Source: an uncultured Streptococcus sp. (lineage in GTDB: Bacteria; Bacillota; Bacilli; Lactobacillales; Streptococcaceae). Taken from it: a stretch of 11,384 nucleotides of DNA. Under the pieces are notes generated by a model. The model ran no database searches. It saw only the letters and a program-made list of their open reading frames with translations, and was not told the origin of the DNA. Below are positions 1 to 6,745 of the stretch, one piece after another; the first letter of the stretch is position 1; every line of letters begins with the position of its first letter. The translations under genes were made by a program, and so were the position numbers. The DNA lies in contig CABPWC010000052.1 of assembly GCA_902461025.1 (NCBI GenBank), positions 1 to 11,384 on the forward strand, in the 5' to 3' direction.

Positions 1-1852
1 AGATTTCAGCACCAAATTGTTTTTCAACATCGCTTGGAGCAATGGTATTTCCAAGTGATTTAGACATCTTTTCACCTTTACCGTCAAGGGCAAAACCTTG
101 TGACAAGATTTGTTTGTATGGTGCCACACCATGGTTAGCTACAGAGGTGATGAGTGATGAGTTGAACCAACCACGGTATTGGTCTGACCCTTCAAGATAA
201 AGATCTGCTGGATATTTGAGTTCTGGACGGTTAACCACGACACCATTCCATGATGAACCTGAGTCGAACCATACATCCATGATGTCTGTTTCTTTCTTGA
301 ATTCACCATTTGGTGAACCAGGATGGGTAAATCCTTCAGGCAAGAGGCCTTTAGCGTCACGTTCCCACCAGATGATTGAACCATATTCTTCAAAGAGTTG
401 AGCTACATGCTCGATGGTTTCAGCTGTCATGATTGGTGTTCCGTCTTCTGCATAGAAGATTGGAAGAGGAACTCCCCAAGCACGTTGACGAGAGATGACC
501 CAGTCACCACGGTCACGAATCATGTTGTAAAGACGGACTTTACCCCACTCTGAGTGGAACTTCACTTTTTCAATTTCGTCCAAGATTTCTTGGCGGAATT
601 TAGATACAGAAGCAAACCATTGAGGCACTGCACGCCAGATGATTGGTTTTTTCGTACGCCAGTCAAATGGGTAAGAGTGAGAGATTTCTTCTTGAGCAAG
701 AAGTAAATCACCAAGTTTTTCAATAACTGTTGGCACAACCTTGTCGTAGAATTGACCTTCGAACTCTGCTCCAGCATTGGCCATCATGATCCCGCGTTCG
801 TTAACAGTCACAGCAACTTCAAGCCCATTGGCAACACCGACATTGTAGTCGTCCTCACCAAAACCAGGGGCTGTATGGACGATACCTGTACCAGAATCAG
901 TTGTAACGTGATCACCAAGGATAACGAGTTCATCTACAGCTGTATCCCATGGGTGCTCAGTCACGATATGGTTTAATTCTGAACCACGGTAAGTTGCCAA
1001 GACTTGAACATCCGCCCAACCGAATTTCTCAGACAAGCTATTCAATAATTCTGAAGCAACTACAAATTTACGAGTTTCGCCAGCTGGTTGCACCAAGACG
1101 TAATCAATATCCGCACCAACAGTCAAACCACGAGAAGCTGTGATGGTAAATGGAGTTGTTGTCCAAACGACGATATAAGTATCAGTGTCTAGAATACCTT
1201 TGCCATCTTTGACTTTGTTAGCATAGTAAAGGGACGTTGAAACCAAGTCATGGTACTCAATTTCCGCTTCAGCAAGAGCTGACTCAGATGACCATGACCA
1301 GTAAACTGGCTTCGCACCACGGTAGATGTAGCCTTTGTTAGCCATCTCACCGAAGACGCGGATTTGCGCTGCTTCATAGTCTGGCGTCAAGGTTACATAA
1401 GGATTTTCCCAGTCACCTGAAACACCCAAACGTTTGAAGTCTTCGCGTTGTTTATCTACTTGAGAAAGAGCGTATTCACGGCAAAGTTTCAAGTACTCAA
1501 CCAAGTCCATTTCTTTGCGTTTAACACCTTGTTTAGCCAAGACTTGCTCGATTGGCAGACCGTGTGTATCCCAACCTGGGATATATGGTGCGTAAAATCC
1601 TGACATAGACTTAGAACGAACAATGATATCTTTCGAAATCTTGTTCATGGCATGTCCTACGTGGATATTTCCGTTAGCGTATGGAGGGCCATCATGAAGC
1701 GTGAAATGTGGTTTTCCTTCATTTAGCTCTTGACGACGTTGATAGAGTTTTGCTTCTTCCCACTCTTTTTGCCAAACTGGCTCTTTAGTTGGAAGTCCGG
1801 CACGCATTGGAAATTCTGTTTTCCCAAGATTGAGGGTTTCTTTAAGTTTCAT
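1..1852 (-). CDS. ileS: Isoleucyl-tRNA synthetase, N-terminal two thirds (cut by window edge)
   Basis: This cytoplasmic class I aminoacyl-tRNA synthetase charges tRNA-Ile with isoleucine. The protein starts MKLKETLNLGKTEFPMRAGL. The HIGH-type motif HVGH is at residues 64-67, within an NGNIHVGHAMN context, and the KMSKS motif is at residues 595-599. Both form the ATP-binding active site. The editing (CP1) domain should lie between them. The ATG at 1852 is preceded by AAAGGAG with a five-base spacer, which fixes the start. About 617 codons are present. Family members are about 930 residues, so the anticodon-binding and C-terminal zinc domains lie outside the window. I checked the frame at both motifs and in one stretch near position 200 and saw no stop; I did not translate every codon. 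Expression should be controlled by the T-box leader directly upstream. Adjacency to divIVA is the usual streptococcal arrangement. Confidence 0.97.
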   Translation of the reverse strand, partial: MKLKETLNLGKTEFPMRAGLPTKEPVWQKEWEEAKLYQRRQELNEGKPHFTLHDGPPYANGNIHVGHAMNKISKDIIVRSKSMSGFYAPYIPGWDTHGLPIEQVLAKQGVKRKEMDLVEYLKLCREYALSQVDKQREDFKRLGVSGDWENPYVTLTPDYEAAQIRVFGEMANKGYIYRGAKPVYWSWSSESALAEAEIEYHDLVSTSLYYANKVKDGKGILDTDTYIVVWTTTPFTITASRGLTVGADIDYVLVQPAGETRKFVVASELLNSLSEKFGWADVQVLATYRGSELNHIVTEHPWDTAVDELVILGDHVTTDSGTGIVHTAPGFGEDDYNVGVANGLEVAVTVNERGIMMANAGAEFEGQFYDKVVPTVIEKLGDLLLAQEEISHSYPFDWRTKKPIIWRAVPQWFASVSKFRQEILDEIEKVKFHSEWGKVRLYNMIRDRGDWVISRQRAWGVPLPIFYAEDGTPIMTAETIEHVAQLFEEYGSIIWWERDAKGLLPEGFTHPGSPNGEFKKETDIMDVWFDSGSSWNGVVVNRPELKYPADLYLEGSDQYRGWFNSSLITSVANHGVAPYKQILSQGFALDGKGEKMSKSLGNTIAPSDVEKQFGAEI

Positions 1853-1879
1853 GTTTACTCCTTTAATGTAAATTGACAA

Positions 1880-2096
1880 TATAAAAACCACGACTCGCAA
1901 AAAGGACGAAAATCGTGGTACCACCTTTGTTCGGAAAAAGAGCTAGTCTCTTTCCCTCTTTTCCCGTAACGTGGGCAACGTCAAATCTTACTATTTTCAG
2001 ATTTGATACTAAGAGAGGATAAATTTACCAACAGGGATTGTAGGACTTCCACCATCTCCTACTCGCTAGAAATGTGTTTGATAAATTCTTGTTCTC
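1880..2096 (-). promoter_or_regulatory. T-box riboswitch leader of ileS
   Basis: This RNA leader senses uncharged tRNA and controls read-through into ileS. Read on the minus strand, stem I is formed by 2080-2087 pairing with 2022-2029 and, above it, 2057-2062 pairing with 2040-2045. It carries an AGTA element on its 5' side and a GGTGGAA apical motif at 2047-2053, as in other T-boxes. A possible isoleucine specifier ATC lies at 2036-2038 in the internal loop between these two stems. Next come an 8-bp hairpin (1999-2006 with 1981-1988), a second hairpin (1948-1953 with 1937-1942), the conserved T-box sequence AGGTGGTACCACG (1914-1926), and the terminator. The antiterminator would use the T-box sequence in place of the terminator stem. 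Class assignment is firm. The specifier position is my inference. Confidence 0.93.
1883..1919 (-). terminator. Intrinsic terminator of the ileS T-box
   Basis: On the minus strand ACCACGA (1919-1913) pairs with TCGTGGT (1893-1887), and an inner TCGTCC/GCGA region partly closes the loop. The stem is followed at once by a run of T residues. Its 5' arm overlaps the conserved T-box sequence, so terminator and antiterminator exclude each other. No other terminator is visible between divIVA and ileS, so this hairpin probably also ends transcripts arriving from the division operon. Confidence 0.92.
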
Positions 2097-2106
2097 TAAT
2101 GAGATT

Positions 2107-2135
2107 CTTATAAAATTAGAACTGACTCTTGTTGA
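2107..2135 (-). promoter_or_regulatory. Candidate weak promoter for the ileS T-box transcript
   Basis: A TATAAG hexamer (2112-2107, minus strand) spans the divIVA stop codon and would place a transcription start near 2100, just before stem I. No convincing -35 box is found 16-18 bases upstream; the best-placed hexamer at 17 bases is TCAACA. The site is plausible by position only, and the leader may instead be read through from divIVA. Confidence 0.25.
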
Positions 2136-2920
2136 GTGTTAGCATCGTCTTGAGATTCATTCTCATGCGATGGTTCAACAGGAGTTTCAGCAACCGGCTG
2201 AAGTTCAACTTCAGTTTCAGTTGACTCTTCAGTAGCTTGTTCAGCCTCTAACAATTCTTTGTTAGCTGCTTCAATACGTGCCTGAAGTTCCGCAACTTCT
2301 TCTGGAGAAAATTGACGAGTCATGTCAATTGGCTCTTCATCATGGTATGAAGATACATCTTCACCTAGAACTTCTTGGACGACTTCCTTGAAAGCTTCGT
2401 CGCTAGTTTGCAAATATGTTGCAGTCGGACGCAAAATTTCTTCCCAATCTGATGAATCAACAATAGCCAACTGACTTTCGATTGTTGATTTCAAACGTTG
2501 GTGGAAGACGCGACTCTTGTTCTTCAACTCTTCAGTTTCCACAGCAACTTTTTTAGCATTATCTGTAGCTTGTCGCAAAATTTCATTGGCTTTATATTTA
2601 GCTTCATCAAGTAAACGTTGAGCATCTTGCTCAGCCTGCTTAATGATGTTATTAGAGCGGTCATTCGCAGCTTGTTTTACACGTTCAGCTGTATCTTGAG
2701 CAATCAAAACTGACTGACTCAATGAATCTTTGATTTCGTCAAAATAAGATAGACGCTCTTCTAAATTTTTAATGTGCTGTTCTTTTTCATGATTACTACG
2801 AACCAAATCTTCATAGTCACGAACAACAATATCTAAAAATTCATCAACTTCTTCACGGTTAAAACCTCTAAACTGAACGCCAAAGGTTTTATCCTTAATT
2901 TCTAACGATGTAATTGGCAT
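2108..2920 (-). CDS. divIVA: Cell division/polarity protein DivIVA (270 aa)
   Basis: This coiled-coil scaffold binds curved membrane at septum and poles and organises division and peripheral wall synthesis in streptococci. The N-terminal membrane-binding domain (about 1-60) has the family FRGF motif, with Phe17-Arg18 in the membrane-inserting loop. A long coiled coil follows (about 40-150, rich in A/E/K/Q). An acidic, variable C-terminal tail (about 190-270) contains PIDMTRQF; its Thr201 matches the site phosphorylated by StkP in S. pneumoniae. The frame is open upstream to a GTG at 2932. I chose the ATG at 2920 because GAGGA sits seven bases before it and the family begins MPITSLEIKDK. It is the last gene of the division run, 16 bases after a short DivIVA-like ORF, and the ileS T-box follows. 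Confidence 0.96.
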   Translation of the reverse strand: MPITSLEIKDKTFGVQFRGFNREEVDEFLDIVVRDYEDLVRSNHEKEQHIKNLEERLSYFDEIKDSLSQSVLIAQDTAERVKQAANDRSNNIIKQAEQDAQRLLDEAKYKANEILRQATDNAKKVAVETEELKNKSRVFHQRLKSTIESQLAIVDSSDWEEILRPTATYLQTSDEAFKEVVQEVLGEDVSSYHDEEPIDMTRQFSPEEVAELQARIEAANKELLEAEQATEESTETEVELQPVAETPVEPSHENESQDDANTQQESVLIL

Positions 2921-2940
2921 ATTTTTCCTCACTTATTTAA
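2909..2940 (-). repeat. Copy B of the duplicated divIVA start region
   Basis: This 32-base stretch spans the divIVA ribosome binding site and first codons. It matches 3180-3210 at about 28 positions with one gap. The minus-strand AAGTGA it contains is noncoding here, whereas in copy A the same bases are the last Lys codon and stop of ylmH. Confidence 0.75.
2920..2934 (-). promoter_or_regulatory. Ribosome binding site that fixes the divIVA start
   Basis: On the minus strand GTGAGGAAAAATATG contains GAGGA seven bases before the ATG at 2920. The in-frame GTG at 2932 is part of this Shine-Dalgarno segment and so is not a likely start. The same stretch, lacking one G, precedes the short DivIVA-like ORF at 3191. 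Confidence 0.85.
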
Positions 2941-3191
2941 TAAAAAATAGAATCATTATTTGCTTCTGGTTCTTGCTCGTTTGTTACTGTTCTTTTAGGA
3001 ATATCAGTCGTATAATAGCAAAGACGTTCTTCTAGTTTTTTGATATAGAGTTCAGTTTCCTCTTTGTATCGGATTAATTCCTCTAATTCAAAATAAATCT
3101 TATCTAGAAATAGGTCAACCTCTTCCTGATCGTAGCCTCTGAATTTTCTTGAGAATTCCTTGTCAGTAATATCTTGTGGTGTAATTGACAT
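2937..3191 (-). CDS. Short DivIVA N-terminal-domain protein (84 aa), probable tandem paralogue
   Basis: The first 60 residues align without gaps to the neighbouring DivIVA; I count 30 identities. They include MxIT, the KFRGYDQEEVD segment, FLD and KKLEERL. Phe17 and Arg18, which in B. subtilis DivIVA form the membrane-binding tip, are both kept. After residue 60 the protein departs from DivIVA: the long coiled coil and acidic tail are missing, replaced by a polar stretch (61-80) ending SIFY. It therefore looks like a membrane-targeting and dimerisation module without the assembly domain. It could dimerise with DivIVA or GpsB, or compete for the same membrane sites. This is inference. It starts 7 bases after ylmH and ends 16 bases before the divIVA ATG. 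Its ribosome binding site (GTGAGAAAAAT) is weaker than that of divIVA. The S. pneumoniae cluster as I recall it lacks such a gene. A decaying fragment is possible, but the frame is intact. Confidence 0.85.
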   Translation of the reverse strand: MSITPQDITDKEFSRKFRGYDQEEVDLFLDKIYFELEELIRYKEETELYIKKLEERLCYYTTDIPKRTVTNEQEPEANNDSIFY

Positions 3192-3210
3192 ATTTTTCTC
3201 ACTTGCTTAA
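3180..3210 (-). repeat. Copy A of the duplicated divIVA start region
   Basis: This stretch spans the end of ylmH (Lys codon AAG and stop TGA), the ribosome binding site and the first codons of the short DivIVA-like ORF. It is the partner of 2909-2940, with one base deleted in the Shine-Dalgarno segment and three substitutions. Confidence 0.75.
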
Positions 3211-3984
3211 TAGTAGTTGGACTTTTAGTTTTATCTTATCTTTCTTGGTTTGACCATTTTCTTTGAGTAAGATAATTCTTCCAAAGCGTCTGACACTGAT
3301 TAAATCACCAAATTTTAACTGATAGTCAGACTTTTCAACTATATGATAATTGACCTGAACCAGCTTCTTTTCAACTAGAGCTACAGTTTGTGAGCGTGAT
3401 AATTTCAAGATACTAGATAAGAAGGTATCCAGACGAAGGCTTGAAACCAAGACTTCTTTTTCCTGATAGTCCTCTTTAGATTCTATCATATCTGAAAAAA
3501 ATCGCTCTACCAAATTTACTGGCAACTTGGAAATTTTTTGAATTCCATCCTGAAACAGAGTCGTAAATCTCTGATCGACAATTATTTGAGCCCTCTCATC
3601 TGTTACCAAGATGTCGCCAAATAACTTACGATCAATACCTAGTCGATTGAGAACTGTTCCCAATATCTTTGAATGGGTCAGTTGCTGAAACTTGCTGGGA
3701 TACAGAATCTCAAGCAAGGTCATTTCAAAATCTTCCAAACTTGGCGTGAAGTAATCGGGCGCTAAAATAACCCTAGCGTACTCCGAAGAGATATAACTCG
3801 TACTAGAGAAGACTTTTATCCCTCTATTATTTCCCAAAGTTTCCAAGATAAATACTTGGTGAGGATTTATAAAAGGAGATAAAATCGGTGCATAGTGCTC
3901 CTCGACTTGACTCAACCATTCCAACCCCTTATCGATGAATGGAATATCCTCCGTTGCGAAATGTTGGTAAAGTTCCTTGCTCAT
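3199..3984 (-). CDS. ylmH: S4-domain RNA-binding protein YlmH
   Basis: The protein is 261 aa, the usual length for YlmH. An N-terminal YlmH-type domain (about 1-170) is followed by an S4 RNA-binding domain at about 183-243 (LRLDTFLSS, LSRSQTVALVEKKLVQVN, GDLISVRRFGRI). The C-terminus is very basic (KKDKIKLK). B. subtilis YlmH binds the 50S ribosomal subunit and has been linked to ribosome-associated quality control. Its conserved place in Gram-positive division clusters is not explained by that role. The ATG at 3984 overlaps the ylmG stop in an ATGA arrangement, and there is no clear Shine-Dalgarno sequence, so translation is probably coupled to ylmG. The stop TGA lies within the leader of the next ORF. 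Confidence 0.93.
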   Translation of the reverse strand: MSKELYQHFATEDIPFIDKGLEWLSQVEEHYAPILSPFINPHQVFILETLGNNRGIKVFSSTSYISSEYARVILAPDYFTPSLEDFEMTLLEILYPSKFQQLTHSKILGTVLNRLGIDRKLFGDILVTDERAQIIVDQRFTTLFQDGIQKISKLPVNLVERFFSDMIESKEDYQEKEVLVSSLRLDTFLSSILKLSRSQTVALVEKKLVQVNYHIVEKSDYQLKFGDLISVRRFGRIILLKENGQTKKDKIKLKVQLLLSK

Positions 3985-4241
3985 AATACGACCAGCAAAT
4001 TGATGAGATAGCGGCTAATCATGCGTAAGAGAATAAGGGCAATCCAAACAGAGAAATCCAAACCTGCGATTTGAAGAGGTAGACGTTTTAAAGGCTCAAG
4101 AATTGGTTTACACAAAGTCTCTAAAAATTTCCCCAACTGTGTGTCATAGGCATTTGGAAACCATGATAATAGAGCAAAAGCTACAAGTATCAGTGAATAG
4201 ATATCTGTAGCATTTTGGATAAAACGAATTATTAGAAACAT
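3981..4241 (-). CDS. ylmG: YggT-family membrane protein YlmG
   Basis: This 86-aa integral membrane protein has two hydrophobic segments, at about residues 12-29 (ending LLSWFPN) and 62-84. They are joined by a loop containing the family pattern LCKPILEPLKRLPLQIAGLD. That is typical of a single YggT repeat. The molecular function is poorly defined in the family; plant and cyanobacterial homologues affect nucleoid or thylakoid organisation, and the bacterial gene travels with sepF. Its ATG shares one base with the sepF stop (TAATG), and four bases overlap with ylmH, so the three genes are probably translationally coupled. Confidence 0.92.
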   Translation of the reverse strand: MFLIIRFIQNATDIYSLILVAFALLSWFPNAYDTQLGKFLETLCKPILEPLKRLPLQIAGLDFSVWIALILLRMISRYLINLLVVL

Positions 4242-4789
4242 TAACGTACTCTATTTCTCTTCATGTCAAAGTCGTATTCTTCGCTTTGAGCTTCTTCAGG
4301 TAAACGAATATCTTCAATGTTTACCACAACACCAACAGGTGTCAAAAGATACATTGTGTTCGCTACTTTTCTTAACTCACCAGCAAGGACATGACGTGCT
4401 CCATCCAAGTAATCCAAACAACGACGAGCTTGAACTTCTGTCATATATTGGAAGTCAATCAAGATACTTTCATTTCCAGCCAACAAATCAACAATATCTG
4501 TTGCATCTTCATAACGGCGTGGGTAACGAACATCGATGGTTACTTTTTCAGTAGAGTGATGGCTTTCAATTGCTAGTTGTTGCTGACGGGCATGAAGTTT
4601 TGTAATATTTTTCTCTTTTGCTCCGACTGAAGAAGAATCTTGAGCAGCAGCTTGCTGTGGCAATTCTCTTTTTTGAGGAACCGAAGCTAGTGAACGTTCA
4701 GGTTGTGCAGCTACAACTTCTGAAGCAACTTCATCTCCATCTTCTGTAAAGTAATCTATAAATTTATCAAATTTATCTTTTAATGACAT
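4241..4789 (-). CDS. sepF: Cell division protein SepF
   Basis: SepF polymerises into rings, binds the FtsZ C-terminal peptide and anchors FtsZ to the membrane alongside FtsA. At 182 aa it has an N-terminal amphipathic helix (residues 1-14) for membrane binding. A low-complexity linker rich in Ala, Glu and Gln follows (about 15-80). The C-terminal SepF domain (about 82-165) shows EKVTIDVRYPRRYEDA, IDFQYM, RRCLDYLDGA and YLLTPVGVVV. The start at 4789 is supported by TAGGA eight bases upstream, which overlaps the ylmE stop codon TAG. It lies nine bases after ylmE and overlaps ylmG by one base. The tail (EEYDFDMKRNRVR) is variable among streptococci. Confidence 0.96.
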   Translation of the reverse strand: MSLKDKFDKFIDYFTEDGDEVASEVVAAQPERSLASVPQKRELPQQAAAQDSSSVGAKEKNITKLHARQQQLAIESHHSTEKVTIDVRYPRRYEDATDIVDLLAGNESILIDFQYMTEVQARRCLDYLDGARHVLAGELRKVANTMYLLTPVGVVVNIEDIRLPEEAQSEEYDFDMKRNRVR

Positions 4790-4798
4790 GATTATTTC

Positions 4799-5470
4799 CT
4801 ATTTAAAAAATGCTGTACCAATTCGAACAAAAGTTGAGCCACACTGAATCGCTTCTTTATAGTCACGGCTCATTCCCATACTTAGTTCTGTCATTGGCAT
4901 ATTGGGGAATTGTTGTTCACGAATGTATTGTTGCAACTCTTGCGTTTCTTTAAAGATTTTTTGCAACTCTTCTGTTTGGGCCTCAAAGGGAGCCATGGTC
5001 ATGAGACCAACATACTCGATTTGATCCAAGCTAGACAAGTCTGGCAAGACTGTCAATAGTTCTTCTTTTGAAAAACCATGCTTACTTTCCTCGCCAGAAA
5101 TATTGACCTGCAAAAAACATTTAACGGTTCGATCGGCACGTTTTTGAATCTCTTGAGCTAATTTCAAAGAATCTAAAGCGTGAAAATAATCAACATAAGG
5201 AATGACATCCTTGACTTTTCTTCTTTGTAAGCTACCAATCAAGTGCCAAGTAACATCTTTATCACTTAAAGCATGATACTTTTCAAGAAATTTGTCGACA
5301 CGGTTTTCACCGATGTGTTTGACTCCTTGGTCGATCAAATTTGCTGCAGTTGCAATATCAACATATTTTGTTACGGCAATTACAGAAACCGAACCGTCTT
5401 CACGGCCGGTTTCTTGAACTACTTTTGTAACCTGTTGAAATACCTGATTTGTATTTTCTTTTAAATCCAT
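4799..5470 (-). CDS. ylmE: PLP-homeostasis protein YlmE (YggS/PLPBP family)
   Basis: This 223-aa protein is a single-domain PLP-binding TIM-barrel of fold type III. Lys35 in VTKYVD is the expected Schiff-base lysine. Other family blocks are HIGENRVDKF, WHLIGSLQRRKVK, CFLQVNISGEESKHGF, GLMTMAPF and ELSMGMSRDYKEAI followed by TFVRIG near the C-terminus, which builds the phosphate-binding site. Family members have no known enzymatic reaction and buffer pyridoxal phosphate and amino-acid pools. The gene starts only five bases after the ftsZ stop. I see no Shine-Dalgarno sequence before the ATG, so it is probably translated by ribosomes coming from ftsZ. The symbol follows division-cluster usage; yggS is the synonym. 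Confidence 0.95.
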   Translation of the reverse strand: MDLKENTNQVFQQVTKVVQETGREDGSVSVIAVTKYVDIATAANLIDQGVKHIGENRVDKFLEKYHALSDKDVTWHLIGSLQRRKVKDVIPYVDYFHALDSLKLAQEIQKRADRTVKCFLQVNISGEESKHGFSKEELLTVLPDLSSLDQIEYVGLMTMAPFEAQTEELQKIFKETQELQQYIREQQFPNMPMTELSMGMSRDYKEAIQCGSTFVRIGTAFFK

Positions 5471-5475
5471 TTCTA

Positions 5476-6729
5476 TTAACGGTTTTTGAAGAATGGTGGT
5501 GTTTCCAACTCATCTTCGTCAGAAGCTGGCGCTTCGAAACGCTCAACTGGTGATACGACTGATTCACCTTGACGAACAATTGAATCACGTCTCAAGTCCC
5601 AGTCACCAAAAGCTGATGCTTTAGGTACTTCAGTATGACGTTGTGAAGGAGTTGGAAGTTCAGCTGTTTCTGCCAAATCAAAATGACGGTCATAAGTGTG
5701 AGTATGACCAGATTTTACTGGTTCACGGAATGACGCTTGTCTTGGTTGTGGCGCTACAACTTTGTCGACTGTATCTTGACGAACTCCAGTAGCAACAACC
5801 GTTACACGGATTTCATCTTTCATTGATTCATCAATAGAAGTACCGAGCCAGATGTTTACGCCATGTCCAGCAGCTTGATTGACGATTTCAGAAGCTTCTT
5901 CCGCTTCAATCAAAGTCATATCCAAACCACCAGTTACGTTAACGATAACATCTTCTGCTCCATCAATTGTTGTTTCAAGAAGTGGTGAGTAGATAGCTTT
6001 ACGAGCCGCTTCAATAACGCGCTCTTCTCCACTACCAATACCAATACCCATAAGGGCATTCCCTTTGTTTGCCATTACTGTCTTCACGTCAGCGAAGTCC
6101 AAGTTGATTAAACCAGGATTTGTAATCAAATCTGTAATCCCTTGAACACCTTGGCGAAGAACGTTATCTGCTTCAGACAAAGCTTCAAGAAGTGGAGTTT
6201 TCTTGTCAACAATTTCTAACAAGTTGTTGTTTGAAATAATCAAAAGAGTATCAACATGCTCGCGAAGTTCGTTAATCCCTTCAACTGCGAATTGACCACG
6301 TTTGCTTCCTTCGAAACCGAATGGACGTGTCACAACACCGACAGTCAAAGCACCTAAACCTTTAGCGATACGAGCGATAACTGGTGCAGCACCTGTACCA
6401 GAACCACCACCCATACCAGCAGTGATGAAGACCATATCTGCACCACTGATAGCTTCAGTTAGAACTTCTTCGCTCTCTTCAGCAGCCTTACGGCCAATTT
6501 CAGGCTGTCCTCCAGCACCAAGCCCACGAGTTAATTTAGGACCAAGTTGGATAACTGTTTCAGCTTTTGTACTGCTCAAGGCTTGTACATCTGTGTTGGC
6601 TGCGATGAACTCAACACCTGAAACGCCTTCGTCAACCATGCGGTTAATGGCGTTTCCACCGCCACCACCGACACCAATTACTTTAATTACTGCACCTTGT
6701 GCTGCTGCTGTATCAAATGAAAATGTCAT
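5476..6729 (-). CDS. ftsZ: Cell division GTPase FtsZ
   Basis: FtsZ is a tubulin-like GTPase that polymerises into the Z-ring at mid-cell. The 417-aa protein shows the glycine-rich nucleotide loop VGVGGGGGNA (as GVGGGGGN, about 19-26), the tubulin signature GGGSGTG (107-113) and the T7 catalytic loop NLDFADV (209-215). A variable linker (about 320-400) leads to the conserved C-terminal peptide DEDELETPPFFKNR (about 404-417), which binds FtsA and SepF. The ATG at 6729 has AGAGGA eight bases upstream and lies 16 bases after the ftsA stop. The length and tail closely match pneumococcal FtsZ. Nothing is broken or missing. Confidence 0.98.
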   Translation of the reverse strand: MTFSFDTAAAQGAVIKVIGVGGGGGNAINRMVDEGVSGVEFIAANTDVQALSSTKAETVIQLGPKLTRGLGAGGQPEIGRKAAEESEEVLTEAISGADMVFITAGMGGGSGTGAAPVIARIAKGLGALTVGVVTRPFGFEGSKRGQFAVEGINELREHVDTLLIISNNNLLEIVDKKTPLLEALSEADNVLRQGVQGITDLITNPGLINLDFADVKTVMANKGNALMGIGIGSGEERVIEAARKAIYSPLLETTIDGAEDVIVNVTGGLDMTLIEAEEASEIVNQAAGHGVNIWLGTSIDESMKDEIRVTVVATGVRQDTVDKVVAPQPRQASFREPVKSGHTHTYDRHFDLAETAELPTPSQRHTEVPKASAFGDWDLRRDSIVRQGESVVSPVERFEAPASDEDELETPPFFKNR

Positions 6730-6745
6730 ATTTTATTCCTCTATC

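Noticed and set aside
2921..2932. GTG at 2932 as the divIVA start (four extra residues)
   Set aside because: It overlaps the Shine-Dalgarno segment, and the family start MPITSLEIKDK begins at 2920.
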